Position numbers and translations under genes: made by a program. The notes beneath the pieces were generated by a model. The model searched no databases. It was not told the origin of the DNA and was given only the letters and a program-made list of their open reading frames with translations. Shown one piece after another: positions 39,925-49,969 of a stretch of DNA of 64,000 nt (positions are counted from its first letter, which is position 1; each line of letters starts with the position of its first letter). The stretch spans positions 1-64,000 of the forward strand of contig JBBQNN010000005.1 of NCBI GenBank assembly GCA_038329965.1, written 5' to 3'. Source of the DNA: QHCA01 sp003244095 (GTDB lineage Bacteria; Actinomycetota; Actinomycetes; Mycobacteriales; QHCA01).

Positions 39925-40389
39925 GTGGCCGGCAAGCGCAGCGCGGGGGTCCTCCTGTTTCGACGGCTGCCCGCCGAAGACATCGAAGTGCTTCTGGCGC
40001 ACATGGGCGGCCCGTTCTGGGCTCGCCGGGATGCGGGTGCCTGGTCCGTACCCAAGGGTGAGTACGAGCCGGACGAGACTTCGCTGGTCGCCGCCCGGCG
40101 GGAGTTCACCGAGGAGCTCGGCCTGTCGCCGCCCTCCGGTGACTACCACGAGTTGGGCGAGGTGCGGCAGTCCGCGGGCAAGGTGGTCACCGTCTGGGCT
40201 GTCGAGGGGGACCTCGACCCGGGCTTGGTCGTCCCCGGCACCTTCGACATGGAGTGGCCGCGCGGCTCCGGCCGTACGCAGAGTTTCCCGGAGGTCGACC
40301 GGGTCGCCTGGCTGAGCGTGGCCGATGCCGCGGAGAAGATCGTCGCGGGCCAGCGGCCATTCCTCGACCGGCTGGTGGAGTTGCTCTGA
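39925..40389 (+). CDS. NUDIX hydrolase
   Basis: The GTG at 39925 gives 154 residues and avoids overlap with tRNA-Arg, unlike the longer frame from 39886. The Nudix box GEYEPDETSLVAARREFTEELGL is complete, with the REFTEE metal-binding glutamates. The start KRSAGVLLFRRLPAEDIEVLLAHMGGPFW and the end QSFPEVDRVAWLSVADA place it with the diadenosine-polyphosphate/mRNA-cap-like family common in actinobacteria. It hydrolyses nucleoside diphosphate-linked compounds; the exact substrate is open. Confidence 0.9.
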   Translation: MAGKRSAGVLLFRRLPAEDIEVLLAHMGGPFWARRDAGAWSVPKGEYEPDETSLVAARREFTEELGLSPPSGDYHELGEVRQSAGKVVTVWAVEGDLDPGLVVPGTFDMEWPRGSGRTQSFPEVDRVAWLSVADAAEKIVAGQRPFLDRLVELL

Positions 40390-40449
40390 TGGGCACCCCG
40401 AGGAGGGCATGATGACCCGTCGCGGTGAGCGAGACTCGGACTCCACGAG

Positions 40450-41472
40450 GTGAATGTCGACGAGATCGACTACGACGGTGCTCGCATCTACGCCATCCCC
40501 ATGCTCACGCGCTTTCGCGGAATCACTGTTCGTGAGGGGATGCTGCTGCGCGGCCCCGCTGGATGGGGTGAGTTCTGCCCGTTCGAAGACTACGGCGACG
40601 AAGTGTCGGCTTCGTGGCTGGCGACCACCATCGAGCAGTGCACTGTCGGCTGGCCGGACCCGGTTCGCAACAAGATTCCGATCAACAGCACTGTCCCAGC
40701 GGTTGAACCCGACCGAGCCCACGAGATGACCATCCGAGCCGGCTGCCGGACCGCCAAGGTCAAGGTTGCCGACCACCCTGATTCGCTGGCAGAGGATCTC
40801 GTTCGCGTTGCGGCCGTTCGTGACGCGCTGGGACCCGACGGGGCTGTTCGGGTGGATGCAAACGGCCTCTGGGATGTCGACACGGCCGTGACCCATATCC
40901 GGCTGCTCGATAGGGCGGCTGGCGGCCTCCAATATGTCGAGCAACCCTGCCGCACCATCGACCAGCTCGCCGCTGTCCGCCGACGGGTCGACGTGCGTGT
41001 TGCAGCTGACGAGTCCATTCGCCGGGCCGTGGATCCGTTACGTGTGGCGTTAGCAGGCGCCGCCGACATCGCAGTAATCAAATGCACTCCGCTGGGGGGT
41101 GTCCGACGCTCGTTGGAGGTTGCCGCCGCCGCGGGCCTGCCTTGCGTGGTCTCGTCGGCGCTCGAAACCAGCGTGGGACTCGCAGCCCAACTCGCTCTCG
41201 CGGGGGCACTGCCCGAGCTCGACTTCGCCTGCGGCCTCGGCACTCTCTCCTTGCTCGAAGGCGACATCGTCTCGGGTGGCAACTCACTTCGAGCCATGCA
41301 CGGCTACCTTCCGGTGCTCGGTTCGGCGCCGGCCCCCGACCCGACCTTGCTCGACAGATTCGAGCTGACCGACCCGGCCCGCGCCGCCTCGTGGCGTGGC
41401 CGGCTCAGCCGCGCCCGTGCCGTTCTGGACCAGACTCGGCCTCGCCGCCACTCGCGCGATCAGACAACCTGA
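40450..41472 (+). CDS. menC: o-Succinylbenzoate synthase (menaquinone biosynthesis)
   Basis: The 340-residue enolase-superfamily protein starts at GTG with a GAGG site. Expected motifs appear in order: KVKVADH (catalytic Lys pair), RVDANGLW and EQPCRT and AADESIR (the Asp-Glu-Asp metal ligands), and IKCTPLGGVRR (the second Lys). VSSALETSVGLAAQLALA is a typical MenC segment. It dehydrates SHCHC to o-succinylbenzoate in menaquinone synthesis. No other men genes adjoin it, as is often the case in actinobacteria. Confidence 0.9.
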   Translation: MNVDEIDYDGARIYAIPMLTRFRGITVREGMLLRGPAGWGEFCPFEDYGDEVSASWLATTIEQCTVGWPDPVRNKIPINSTVPAVEPDRAHEMTIRAGCRTAKVKVADHPDSLAEDLVRVAAVRDALGPDGAVRVDANGLWDVDTAVTHIRLLDRAAGGLQYVEQPCRTIDQLAAVRRRVDVRVAADESIRRAVDPLRVALAGAADIAVIKCTPLGGVRRSLEVAAAAGLPCVVSSALETSVGLAAQLALAGALPELDFACGLGTLSLLEGDIVSGGNSLRAMHGYLPVLGSAPAPDPTLLDRFELTDPARAASWRGRLSRARAVLDQTRPRRHSRDQTT

Positions 41473-41552
41473 GCCGGTGCGCACGACCTGCCGGACGTCG
41501 CCGTGCGCACCTGACGGCACCGTTGTCGCACCCGGCTGGTAGATAGATCCCC

Positions 41553-42134
41553 ATGACGGAAATCGTGCTGTTTCATTCGGTGCTCGGGCTGCGGGACGGC
41601 GTCTTCGAGGCGGCAGAGCGGCTGCGGGCGGCCGGCCACACCGTCCACGTGCCGGACCTCTACCGCGGCGAGGCGCAATTCGACGACTACGAGCCGGCGA
41701 TGGCCTATGTCGACACCATGGGCTTCCCCGAGCTGATCGCGCGGACCATGGCCGCCGTCGAGGGCCTGCCGAACGAGCTGGTCTACGCCGGCTTCTCCAA
41801 CGGCGGCGTGCCCGCGCAACTCCTGGCCGGCACCCGGCCAGGAGCTCGGGGTGCCGTCCTCTTCCATGCCGCCCTGTCGCCGGCAGTCCTCGACGTGGCC
41901 AGGTGGCCCGATCGCGTCCCGGTCCAGGTGCACTACATGGAGGGGGATCCTTGGCGGGAGCAGGACGGCATCGATGCGCTGGAGACCGCCGTCCGGCATA
42001 TCGGCGGAACGTTCGAACTATGTGAATACCCGGGCAAAGGCCATCTCTTCACGGATTCGTCTCTACCGGACGAGTACGACGGGGAGTCGACCGAGCTGCT
42101 CTGGAGCCGGGTGCTGCGGTTCCTCGGCAGCTAG
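41553..42134 (+). CDS. Dienelactone hydrolase family protein
   Basis: The 193-residue alpha/beta-hydrolase begins EIVLFHSVLGLRDGVFEAAERLRAAGH and continues HVPDLYRGEAQFDDYEPAM, the usual N-terminal pattern of dienelactone hydrolases. The nucleophile elbow reads YAGFSNGGVPAQLL, with Ser where classical enzymes have Cys. The Asp (VHYMEGDPW) and His (YPGKGHLFTD) complete a triad. It hydrolyses lactones or esters of unknown nature. It stands alone downstream of menC. Confidence 0.85.
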   Translation: MTEIVLFHSVLGLRDGVFEAAERLRAAGHTVHVPDLYRGEAQFDDYEPAMAYVDTMGFPELIARTMAAVEGLPNELVYAGFSNGGVPAQLLAGTRPGARGAVLFHAALSPAVLDVARWPDRVPVQVHYMEGDPWREQDGIDALETAVRHIGGTFELCEYPGKGHLFTDSSLPDEYDGESTELLWSRVLRFLGS

Positions 42135-42220
42135 TCAAGCGCTCAGGTAGCGGACAGCGACAACTCGACTTCGGCAAGTCATTCCTGAACGCCGATTTGT
42201 CTGAAAGAGTATCCGCAATC
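42134..42220 (+). promoter_or_regulatory. Upstream region shared by the two M4 peptidase genes (copy 1)
   Basis: Two blocks, GTCAAGCGCTCAGGTAGCGG at 42134 and GTCTGAAAGAGTATCCGCAA at 42199, recur 64-65 bases apart before the second peptidase gene (44638 and 44702) with only a few changes. Both lie at the same distance from the start codons (76-80 bases from the second block). Conserved order, spacing and sequence suggest a shared promoter and operator kept after gene duplication. Confidence 0.6.
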
Positions 42221-42274
42221 ATCCACCCCTCCGGGTTCCAGCACCCTGGGCCCGCTGTCGGTAAGGAGCCCTAG

Positions 42275-44545
42275 GTGAAACGCATCATCGTGCTAGCCGC
42301 CTTCGCCCTGCTGGTGACCGCGACACAAGCCACTACCGCACAGGGCGCCAGCGCCGCCCCGACGGGGGCCGCCACCGCGCCTCCAGGCACCGTCGAGGCG
42401 AGTGCCGTTTCCTACGTTGCCAGTCACCCGGCCGCCATCCATGCGAGCAGCAGTGACGCATTCGTGCAGCACAAGACGATCTCCACCCGCCAGGGCCTGC
42501 ACTACGTCCCCTACGACCGCACTTACAAGGGCCTGCCCGTCGTCGGCGGCGACTTCGTCGTCGTTACCAACGTCAAAAACCATGTCCTGAACATTGCGGT
42601 CGCACAGGACCAGGCCATCAATGTGGCCACCACCCCCAAGCTGACCAAGGCCCAGGCCGCGGCCATCGCGAGCCAGCAGCTCACCACGGTCGATCGGGTC
42701 GAGAGCAACCGGTTGGTCGTCCGCTCCCTCGGTACGCCGAGGCTCGCCTACGACACCCTGGTCGCCGGACACAAGGGCAAGAACGTCAGCCGCCTGCACG
42801 TCTACGTCGACGCGTTGACCGGCAAGGTGCTGGCCACCGACGACCTGGTCAAGGACGGCACCGGCACCGCGGCCATCAACGGGCCCAACCCGGTGACCAT
42901 TCAGACCAGCGGCTCGGGCACGTCCTTCTCGATGACTGACCCCACTCGCCCCGGGATCTCCTGCCGCAACGAGACCGGCGGCGCGGTGCTTACCGGCACC
43001 GACGACGTGTGGGGCAACGGCGTCGGCTCCAACATCGAGACCGGGTGTGTGGACGCGCTGTTCGACGTCCAGCACGAATGGAACATGTTAGGCACCTGGC
43101 TCGGCCGCAACGGCATCAACGGCAGTGGCAGTGGTTTCCCGGTTTTCGTGGGCCTCAATGACCTGAATGCCTTCTGGAACGGCTCGCAAGTCCACATCGG
43201 ACACAACCAGGCCGGAGACTGGATCTCCTCGCTCGACGTCGTGGGCCATGAGTTCGGTCACGCGATCGACTCGACCACGCCGGGCGGCCAGTCCAGCAAC
43301 GGCGTCTCCGAGGCGACCGGTGACGTCTTCGGCGCGCTGAGCGAGTGGTTCACCAACGAGCCTGCTCCGTTCGACGTGCCGGACTACTCGGTCGGCGAGG
43401 AGATCAACCTCGTCGGCTCGGGCCCGATCCGCCAGATGTACAACCCGTCGCTGGTCGGTGACCCGAACTGCTATTCCAGCGCGGTTCCGGGCATGGAGAC
43501 CCATGCCGCGGCCGGTCCGTTCGACCACTGGTTCGTCCTGGCCGCTCAGGGCAGCGCCGCGTCGGGCGGCAACCCGGCCAGCCCGACCTGCAACGGCTCC
43601 ACGGTCACCGGCATCGGCATCCGCACCGCCGGCCAGATCTTCTACAACGCCATGCTGACCAAGACGGCCGGCATGACCTACCTGCGCTACCGCACCGCCA
43701 CCCTGAACGCCGCAAAGAACCTCACCCCCGGGGTGTGCACCAACTTCAACACCATCAAGGCAGCATGGGACGCCGTCAGCGTCCCTGCCCAGGCCGGCGA
43801 CCCGACCTGCAGCGCCAGTGGCACCGTGACGGTCAACAACCCGGGCAACAAGACCGGCACCGTCGGCACGGCGATCACGTCGTTCACGCTGACCGCATCA
43901 CCGGCCGCCAGCTACACGTGGACCGCGACCGGGCTCCCGTCGGGCGTCACCATCGGCTCGACCACGGGCACGGTTTCGGGTACACCGGCCGTGGGTGGCA
44001 CCTTCAACGTGACGGTGACGGCCACATCCGGGGCCAACTCGGGCAGCACGTCGTTCACCTTCACCGTCAGTGGCGGCGGCGGGGCCTGCTCGAGTCCGGG
44101 CCAGAAGCTGGGCAACCCCGGCTTCGAGGCCGGGGCCGCTTCCTGGACCGCGACCGCCGGCGTGATCGGGGCCTTCGCCGGGGAGACAGCCCACAGCGGC
44201 ACCCAGTTCGCCTGGATGGACGGGTACGGCACCACCCACACCGACTCGATCTCGCAGGCGGTGGCCATCCCGGCCGGGTGCACCGGGTCGACGCTGTCGT
44301 TCTGGCTGCACATCGACACTGCCGAGACGACGACGACGGTCCAATTCGACAAGGTGACGGTCACCGTGGGCGCCACCACGGTTGCCACGTTCTCCAACCT
44401 GAACAAGGCAACCGGTTACGCGCTGCACACGTTCAACGTGGGCAGCTTCGCCGGGCAGACGGTGACGGTGAAGTTCACGGCTACGGAGGACAGCTCACTG
44501 CAGACGTCCTTCGTCGTCGACGACACGGCACTGAACGCCAGCTGA
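42275..44545 (+). CDS. Secreted M4-family (thermolysin-like) metallopeptidase with Ig-like and CBM-like tail
   Basis: The 756-residue protein starts at GTG with AAGGAG 6 bases upstream. A signal peptide (KRIIVLAAFALLVTATQA) precedes an FTP/PepSY-type propeptide (~40-190). The catalytic domain has zinc-binding VVGHEFGHAID (~325), the third ligand Glu in GVSEATGDVFGALSEWF, and the active-site His in GPFDHWFVLA. After the peptidase come a putative Ig domain (TWTATGLPSGVTIGSTTG) and a jelly-roll C-terminus (NPGFEAGAASWTATAGV). It should digest extracellular protein. A G:U-containing hairpin follows. It is 5-prime to a close paralogue lacking the extra tail. Confidence 0.9.
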   Translation: MKRIIVLAAFALLVTATQATTAQGASAAPTGAATAPPGTVEASAVSYVASHPAAIHASSSDAFVQHKTISTRQGLHYVPYDRTYKGLPVVGGDFVVVTNVKNHVLNIAVAQDQAINVATTPKLTKAQAAAIASQQLTTVDRVESNRLVVRSLGTPRLAYDTLVAGHKGKNVSRLHVYVDALTGKVLATDDLVKDGTGTAAINGPNPVTIQTSGSGTSFSMTDPTRPGISCRNETGGAVLTGTDDVWGNGVGSNIETGCVDALFDVQHEWNMLGTWLGRNGINGSGSGFPVFVGLNDLNAFWNGSQVHIGHNQAGDWISSLDVVGHEFGHAIDSTTPGGQSSNGVSEATGDVFGALSEWFTNEPAPFDVPDYSVGEEINLVGSGPIRQMYNPSLVGDPNCYSSAVPGMETHAAAGPFDHWFVLAAQGSAASGGNPASPTCNGSTVTGIGIRTAGQIFYNAMLTKTAGMTYLRYRTATLNAAKNLTPGVCTNFNTIKAAWDAVSVPAQAGDPTCSASGTVTVNNPGNKTGTVGTAITSFTLTASPAASYTWTATGLPSGVTIGSTTGTVSGTPAVGGTFNVTVTATSGANSGSTSFTFTVSGGGGACSSPGQKLGNPGFEAGAASWTATAGVIGAFAGETAHSGTQFAWMDGYGTTHTDSISQAVAIPAGCTGSTLSFWLHIDTAETTTTVQFDKVTVTVGATTVATFSNLNKATGYALHTFNVGSFAGQTVTVKFTATEDSSLQTSFVVDDTALNAS

Positions 44546-44570
44546 GAGTCGATCGCCTGATGCAGGCAGA

Positions 44571-44606
44571 GAGGGTGGGGTGTCGCAGGACGGACGCCCC
44601 GCCCTC
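44571..44606. terminator. Hairpin after the first M4 peptidase gene
   Basis: GAGGGTGGGGTGTC pairs with GACGCCCCGCCCTC over 14 positions, three of them G:U, around an eight-base loop, 25 bases past the stop codon. It separates the two peptidase transcripts. Confidence 0.65.
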
Positions 44607-44637
44607 CTGGCCCCTGGAGCTGCGGCTCTAGCAGGAG

Positions 44638-44725
44638 GTCAAACGCTCACGTAGCGGCCGGGACAGGCCAGTAGCGGCCAGCCAGCCCCACCGGCCGTTG
44701 TGTCTGAGAGGGTATCGCCATCGCT
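44638..44725 (+). promoter_or_regulatory. Upstream region shared by the two M4 peptidase genes (copy 2)
   Basis: GTCAAACGCTCACGTAGCGG at 44638 and GTCTGAGAGGGTATCGCCAT at 44702 correspond to blocks at 42134 and 42199 in the same order and spacing, about 80 bases before the second peptidase start. The coding sequences are also similar, so the whole unit was duplicated. Confidence 0.6.
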
Positions 44726-44781
44726 CACCCCCTTCCGGGCTTAGCTACCCCTTCGACCCCGTCGTTGGTTAGGAGTGCACG

Positions 44782-46326
44782 GTGAAACGCATCCTCGCTC
44801 TGGCGGCCATCGTCTTGCTGATCACCGCGACCGAGACCACTGTCGCGCGTGGTGCCACTGCGGCGCCCGGGGGAGTTGCCACCGCGGCCCCGCGCACGAT
44901 GGCCGTGGCCGGCGCGGCCGCCTTCGTGGCCGGCCATCCGGCCGGCGTGCATGCCAGCAGCAACGACGCGTTCGTGCAGCATGCGGTGATCTCCACCCGG
45001 GAGGGCGTGCAGTACGTCGCGTACGACCGCACCTACAAGGGTCTCCCGGTGGTCGGCGGCGACTTCGTCGTCGTCACCGACGCCCAGGGCAAGGTCTTGA
45101 CCGTCGCTGTTGCCCAGGACCAGGTGATCGACGTGACCATCACCCCCAAGCTGACCAAGGCCCAGGCAGCGGCCATCGCGAGCAGGCAACTCACCGCAGT
45201 CACCCAGGTTGAGAGCAACCGGCTCGTCGTGCGGGCACTCGGGGCGCCGCGGCTGGCCTACGACACCCTCGTCGCGGGCACCCGTGGCAAGAGCACCAGC
45301 CGGCTGCACGTCTTCACCGACGCCCAGACCGGCACGGTGTTCGCCACCGACGATCTGGTCAAGGACGGCACCGGCAACGCGGCCATCAACGGCCCCAACC
45401 CGGTCAACCTTCGGACCGGCGGCTCGGCGCCCGTGTTCAGCATGTCCGACCCGACCCGCCCCGGTATCTCGTGCCGCAACTTTTCCACCAAAGCGGTGCT
45501 CGTCGGCACCGATGACGTGTGGGGCAACGGCAATGGCGCCAACATCGAAACCGGGTGCGTGGACGCCCTGTTCGACATCCAGCGTGAGTGGTCGATGCTC
45601 AAGTCGTGGCTCGGCCGGGACGGCTTCGACGGCGCCGGCCGCGGCTTCCCCGTCAAGGTCGGCCTCAACGACCTCAACGCCTTCTGGAACGGCTCGTCGG
45701 TCTCCATCGGCCACAACCAGGCCGGTCACTGGATCTCCGCACTCGACGTCGTGGGCCACGAGTACGGCCACTCCATCGACACCAACACCCCCGGCGGCCA
45801 GTCGGGCAACGGCGTGAGTGAGGCCACCGGCGACATCTTCGGCGCACTGACCGAGTGGTTCGCCAACGAGCCGGCCGCCTTCGACCCGCCGGACTTCAAG
45901 GTCGGCGAGGAGGTCAACCTCGTGGGCAAGGGTCCGATTCGCTTCATGTACCACCCGTCTCTGGCCGGTGACCCTAACTGCTACTCCCCGGCGGTCCCGA
46001 ACATGGAGACGCACTCGGCGGCCGGGCCGTTCAACCACTGGTTCTACCTGACGGCAATGGGCAACCACCCGACGAACGGCCAGCCGTCCAGCCCGACGTG
46101 CAACGGGTCGAACGTCACCGGCCTGGGCATCCAGACCGCCGGCAAGATCTTTTACCACGCCATGCTGACCAAGACCAGCGGCATGACCTACCTGAAGTAC
46201 CGCACCGCCACCCTCAATGCCGCCAAGCACCTGACCCCCGGCAACTGCACCGACTTCAAGACCGTCAAAGCGGCCTGGAACGCCGTTAGCGTGCCGGCTC
46301 AGGCCGCCGACCCGGCCTGTCCTTAA
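44782..46326 (+). CDS. Secreted M4-family metallopeptidase, short form
   Basis: The 514-residue paralogue of the preceding gene shares the signal peptide start MKRI, the propeptide (VQYVAYDRTYKGLPVVGGDFVVV), zinc motif VVGHEYGHSID, GVSEATGDIFGALTEWF and GPFNHWFYLT. It ends right after the catalytic domain and lacks the Ig and jelly-roll modules. GTG start with TTAGGAG upstream. A 12-bp hairpin follows at 46384. The two enzymes probably act together on extracellular protein under common control. Confidence 0.9.
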   Translation: MKRILALAAIVLLITATETTVARGATAAPGGVATAAPRTMAVAGAAAFVAGHPAGVHASSNDAFVQHAVISTREGVQYVAYDRTYKGLPVVGGDFVVVTDAQGKVLTVAVAQDQVIDVTITPKLTKAQAAAIASRQLTAVTQVESNRLVVRALGAPRLAYDTLVAGTRGKSTSRLHVFTDAQTGTVFATDDLVKDGTGNAAINGPNPVNLRTGGSAPVFSMSDPTRPGISCRNFSTKAVLVGTDDVWGNGNGANIETGCVDALFDIQREWSMLKSWLGRDGFDGAGRGFPVKVGLNDLNAFWNGSSVSIGHNQAGHWISALDVVGHEYGHSIDTNTPGGQSGNGVSEATGDIFGALTEWFANEPAAFDPPDFKVGEEVNLVGKGPIRFMYHPSLAGDPNCYSPAVPNMETHSAAGPFNHWFYLTAMGNHPTNGQPSSPTCNGSNVTGLGIQTAGKIFYHAMLTKTSGMTYLKYRTATLNAAKHLTPGNCTDFKTVKAAWNAVSVPAQAADPACP

Positions 46327-46383
46327 GACCCCAGGCGCTGGTGGCATCGTGACTACGACGATCACCTGACGGCTGCAGACCGA

Positions 46384-46420
46384 CGACGGCGGGGCGCCGA
46401 GCACACGTGCCCCGCCGTCG
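46384..46420. terminator. Strong hairpin after the second M4 peptidase gene
   Basis: CGACGGCGGGGC and GCCCCGCCGTCG form a perfect 12-bp stem with a 13-base loop, 57 bases after the stop codon. Confidence 0.8.
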
Positions 46421-46536
46421 CTCTGTGTGCCCCGGTCCGGGCTGTTGTGAGGGCGGGTTGTGGCGGGGTCCTTACAGAGTGGTGAACGGCCGGCTGTCAC
46501 GCCGGATCGGCACCTACGATCGGCGGGTCGGCTGTC

Positions 46537-48255
46537 GTGCTGGAGGTTGCCCTGGTCACGCTGATCCTGATCGGGCTGGTCGGCGGACTGATCACCGGCA
46601 TCTCGCCGTGCGTCCTGCCCGTCCTGCCGGTGATCTTCCTCTCCGGCGGAGCCCAGGGCGCCCGCAGCGGGAAACGCACAGTGGTGACAGCCCAGGCCCG
46701 GCGGCGCGCGGCACGTTGGCCGTACGTCGTCGTCGCGGGCCTGGCTTTGAGCTTCAGCATCCTCACCCTGCTGGGCACGCTCGTGCTGAGCGCCCTGCCA
46801 TTGCCGAAGGACATCATCCGGTGGACCGGCCTGGTGGTGCTGGTCCTGCTCGGCGTCGCGACGATGGTCCCGCGCGTGCAGGAGGTGCTGGAGAAGCCGT
46901 TCGGCTGGATCCCGCAGCGCCGGGCCAGCGGCGAGCACGGCGGGTTCGTGCTCGGTCTTGCTCTCGGCGCGGTGTACGTGCCGTGCGCGGGGCCGGTGCT
47001 GGCGGCCATCACCGTCGCCGGCGCGACCGGCCGGATCGGTGTCCGGACGGTCGGGCTCACCGTGGCGTTCGCCGTCGGGACGGCGATCCCACTGCTGGTG
47101 TTCGCGCTGGCCGGCCGCGGCGTGGCCGAGCGGGTGCGGGCCTTCCGCACCCGACAGCGCGGCGTGCGGATCGCGGCCGGCCTGGTGGTGATCGGGCTCG
47201 CGGTCGCGCTCACCTTCAACGTCACCGACGCCCTGCAGCGCGCCGTACCCGACTACACCGCCGGGCTCAACAAGGCGCTCACCAACACCGGCAACACGTC
47301 GAACGCGCTCGCGCCCGGCCACAGCGCCGCGCTCGCTGACTGCGCCGAGGAGCCGGCGAGCACCCTGCGGGACTGCGGACCGGCACCTGCCATCGCCGGG
47401 ATCCAGCAATGGCTGAACACCACCCCGCTCACCCTGAGCGCCCTCAAGGGCAGGGTCGTCCTCGTCGACTTCTGGGCCTACTCGTGCATCAACTGCCAGC
47501 GCGCGATCACGCACGTCAACGCGTGGTACGCCGCCTACCGGTCGCACGGCCTGGTGGTGATCGGCGTGCACGCCCCGGAGTACGCGTTCGAGCATGTGCC
47601 CGCCAACGTCGTCGCAGGAGCGCGCCGGTTGCATGTCGCCTATCCCGTCGCCCTGGACAACGCCTTCACCACCTGGACGGCCTACGGCAACAACTCCTGG
47701 CCGGCCGAGTACCTGATCGATGCGACCGGCCGGGTCCGCGACGTCGCACTCGGCGAGGGCGACTACTCCACCACCGAGGTGCTGATCCGGCAGCTGCTCA
47801 ACGCGGCCGACCCGAGCGGCACCCTGCCGCCGCCGACCGAGGTCGCGGACACCACGCCCACGACGGCCCAGACGCCGGAGACCTACCTCGGCGGCCAGCG
47901 GGCCAACACCTATGCCGGCGACCCGCCGCTCGCCCCGGGCACCCAGACCTACCGCTACCCGGCTGCCGTCCCCGACGACGCCTATGCCCTGACCGGCCGG
48001 TGGACCGCGACCACCGAGTCGATCACCGCGGTGCAGGGCGCCGGCATCAGGCTGAACTACCTGGCCGGCAACATCTACCTCGACGTCGGCGGCACCGGCA
48101 CGCTCACCGCGACGGTCGGCGGCCGGACCACCACATACCACGTCGCCGGAGCACCGAACATCTACCCGCTGTTGCATCGCACGGCTGCCGAGCGCGGCTT
48201 GCTGACCGTGACCCTCTCACCCGGCCTGAGCGCCTATTCCTTCACCTTCGGCTGA
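46537..48255 (+). CDS. dipZ: DipZ-type fusion: CcdA/DsbD membrane domain, thioredoxin domain and C-terminal beta domain
   Basis: The 572-residue protein starts at GTG. Residues ~1-230 form a six-helix CcdA-like domain with GISPCVLPVLPVI and YVPCAGPVLAAI, the paired cysteines that carry electrons across the membrane. Residues ~270-420 are a TlpA-like thioredoxin with VVLVDFWAYSCINCQRAI as the active site. The C-terminal ~130 residues (ALTGRWTATTESITAVQGAG, NIYLDVGGTGTLTATVGG) match the carbohydrate-module-like domain of mycobacterial DipZ. It transfers reducing power to extracytoplasmic disulfides. Stand-alone gene. Confidence 0.92.
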   Translation: MLEVALVTLILIGLVGGLITGISPCVLPVLPVIFLSGGAQGARSGKRTVVTAQARRRAARWPYVVVAGLALSFSILTLLGTLVLSALPLPKDIIRWTGLVVLVLLGVATMVPRVQEVLEKPFGWIPQRRASGEHGGFVLGLALGAVYVPCAGPVLAAITVAGATGRIGVRTVGLTVAFAVGTAIPLLVFALAGRGVAERVRAFRTRQRGVRIAAGLVVIGLAVALTFNVTDALQRAVPDYTAGLNKALTNTGNTSNALAPGHSAALADCAEEPASTLRDCGPAPAIAGIQQWLNTTPLTLSALKGRVVLVDFWAYSCINCQRAITHVNAWYAAYRSHGLVVIGVHAPEYAFEHVPANVVAGARRLHVAYPVALDNAFTTWTAYGNNSWPAEYLIDATGRVRDVALGEGDYSTTEVLIRQLLNAADPSGTLPPPTEVADTTPTTAQTPETYLGGQRANTYAGDPPLAPGTQTYRYPAAVPDDAYALTGRWTATTESITAVQGAGIRLNYLAGNIYLDVGGTGTLTATVGGRTTTYHVAGAPNIYPLLHRTAAERGLLTVTLSPGLSAYSFTFG

Positions 48256-48277
48256 CGGCTCGGCCACCCGCGCGGGC

Positions 48278-49564
<1,287 letters not shown>

Positions 49565-49687
49565 CTGGCACGACCTTTCCCTACCGATATGCGGCGCATC
49601 ACCCAGGCTATAGCGCGGGTGAATGCCGGGGTGAGCGGTGATCCCCAGGGGGGTGATTAGTCCACCCGTGTCCCCTACAGTGATGCC

Positions 49688-49969
49688 ATGCTTCTCCACA
49701 TCGAGCCTCGGGCCGTCCTCGACGCCTGGGCCGTCGGCCGGCGAGCGTCGAGCTCCGTCGACACCGCGACGCGCGCGTTGTCCCCCGCCGGCGGCACCGA
49801 TCTAGCCGGGCTGCAGGCCACGCTGACCAGTGCCGCCACCACGGTCGGCCAGGTGCTCACCGTTGTGGTAGCCGTCATCGACGAGACGACGGCCAATGTC
49901 GACAGCTGCCTCGCGGAGTACGCCGCGAGCGACGGCCGGTCCGCGGGAAGATTCCATGGGCTTTCCTGA
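49688..49969 (+). CDS. Small WXG100-like helical protein
   Basis: The 93-residue product (MLLHIEPRAVLDAWAVGRRA) is all-helical with a central LTSAATTVGQVLTVVVAVIDETT turn. It overlaps the next gene by 14 bases. Size, predicted fold and pairing with a larger effector-like protein match EsxA/WXG100 or DUF-type chaperones in type VII secretion loci, although no WXG is present. Function inferred from context. Confidence 0.6.
   Translation: MLLHIEPRAVLDAWAVGRRASSSVDTATRALSPAGGTDLAGLQATLTSAATTVGQVLTVVVAVIDETTANVDSCLAEYAASDGRSAGRFHGLS

Noticed and set aside
44725..48177. 1,150-codon minus-strand frame across the peptidase and dipZ genes
   Set aside because: It runs through three genes with clear domains on the other strand and through two terminators.
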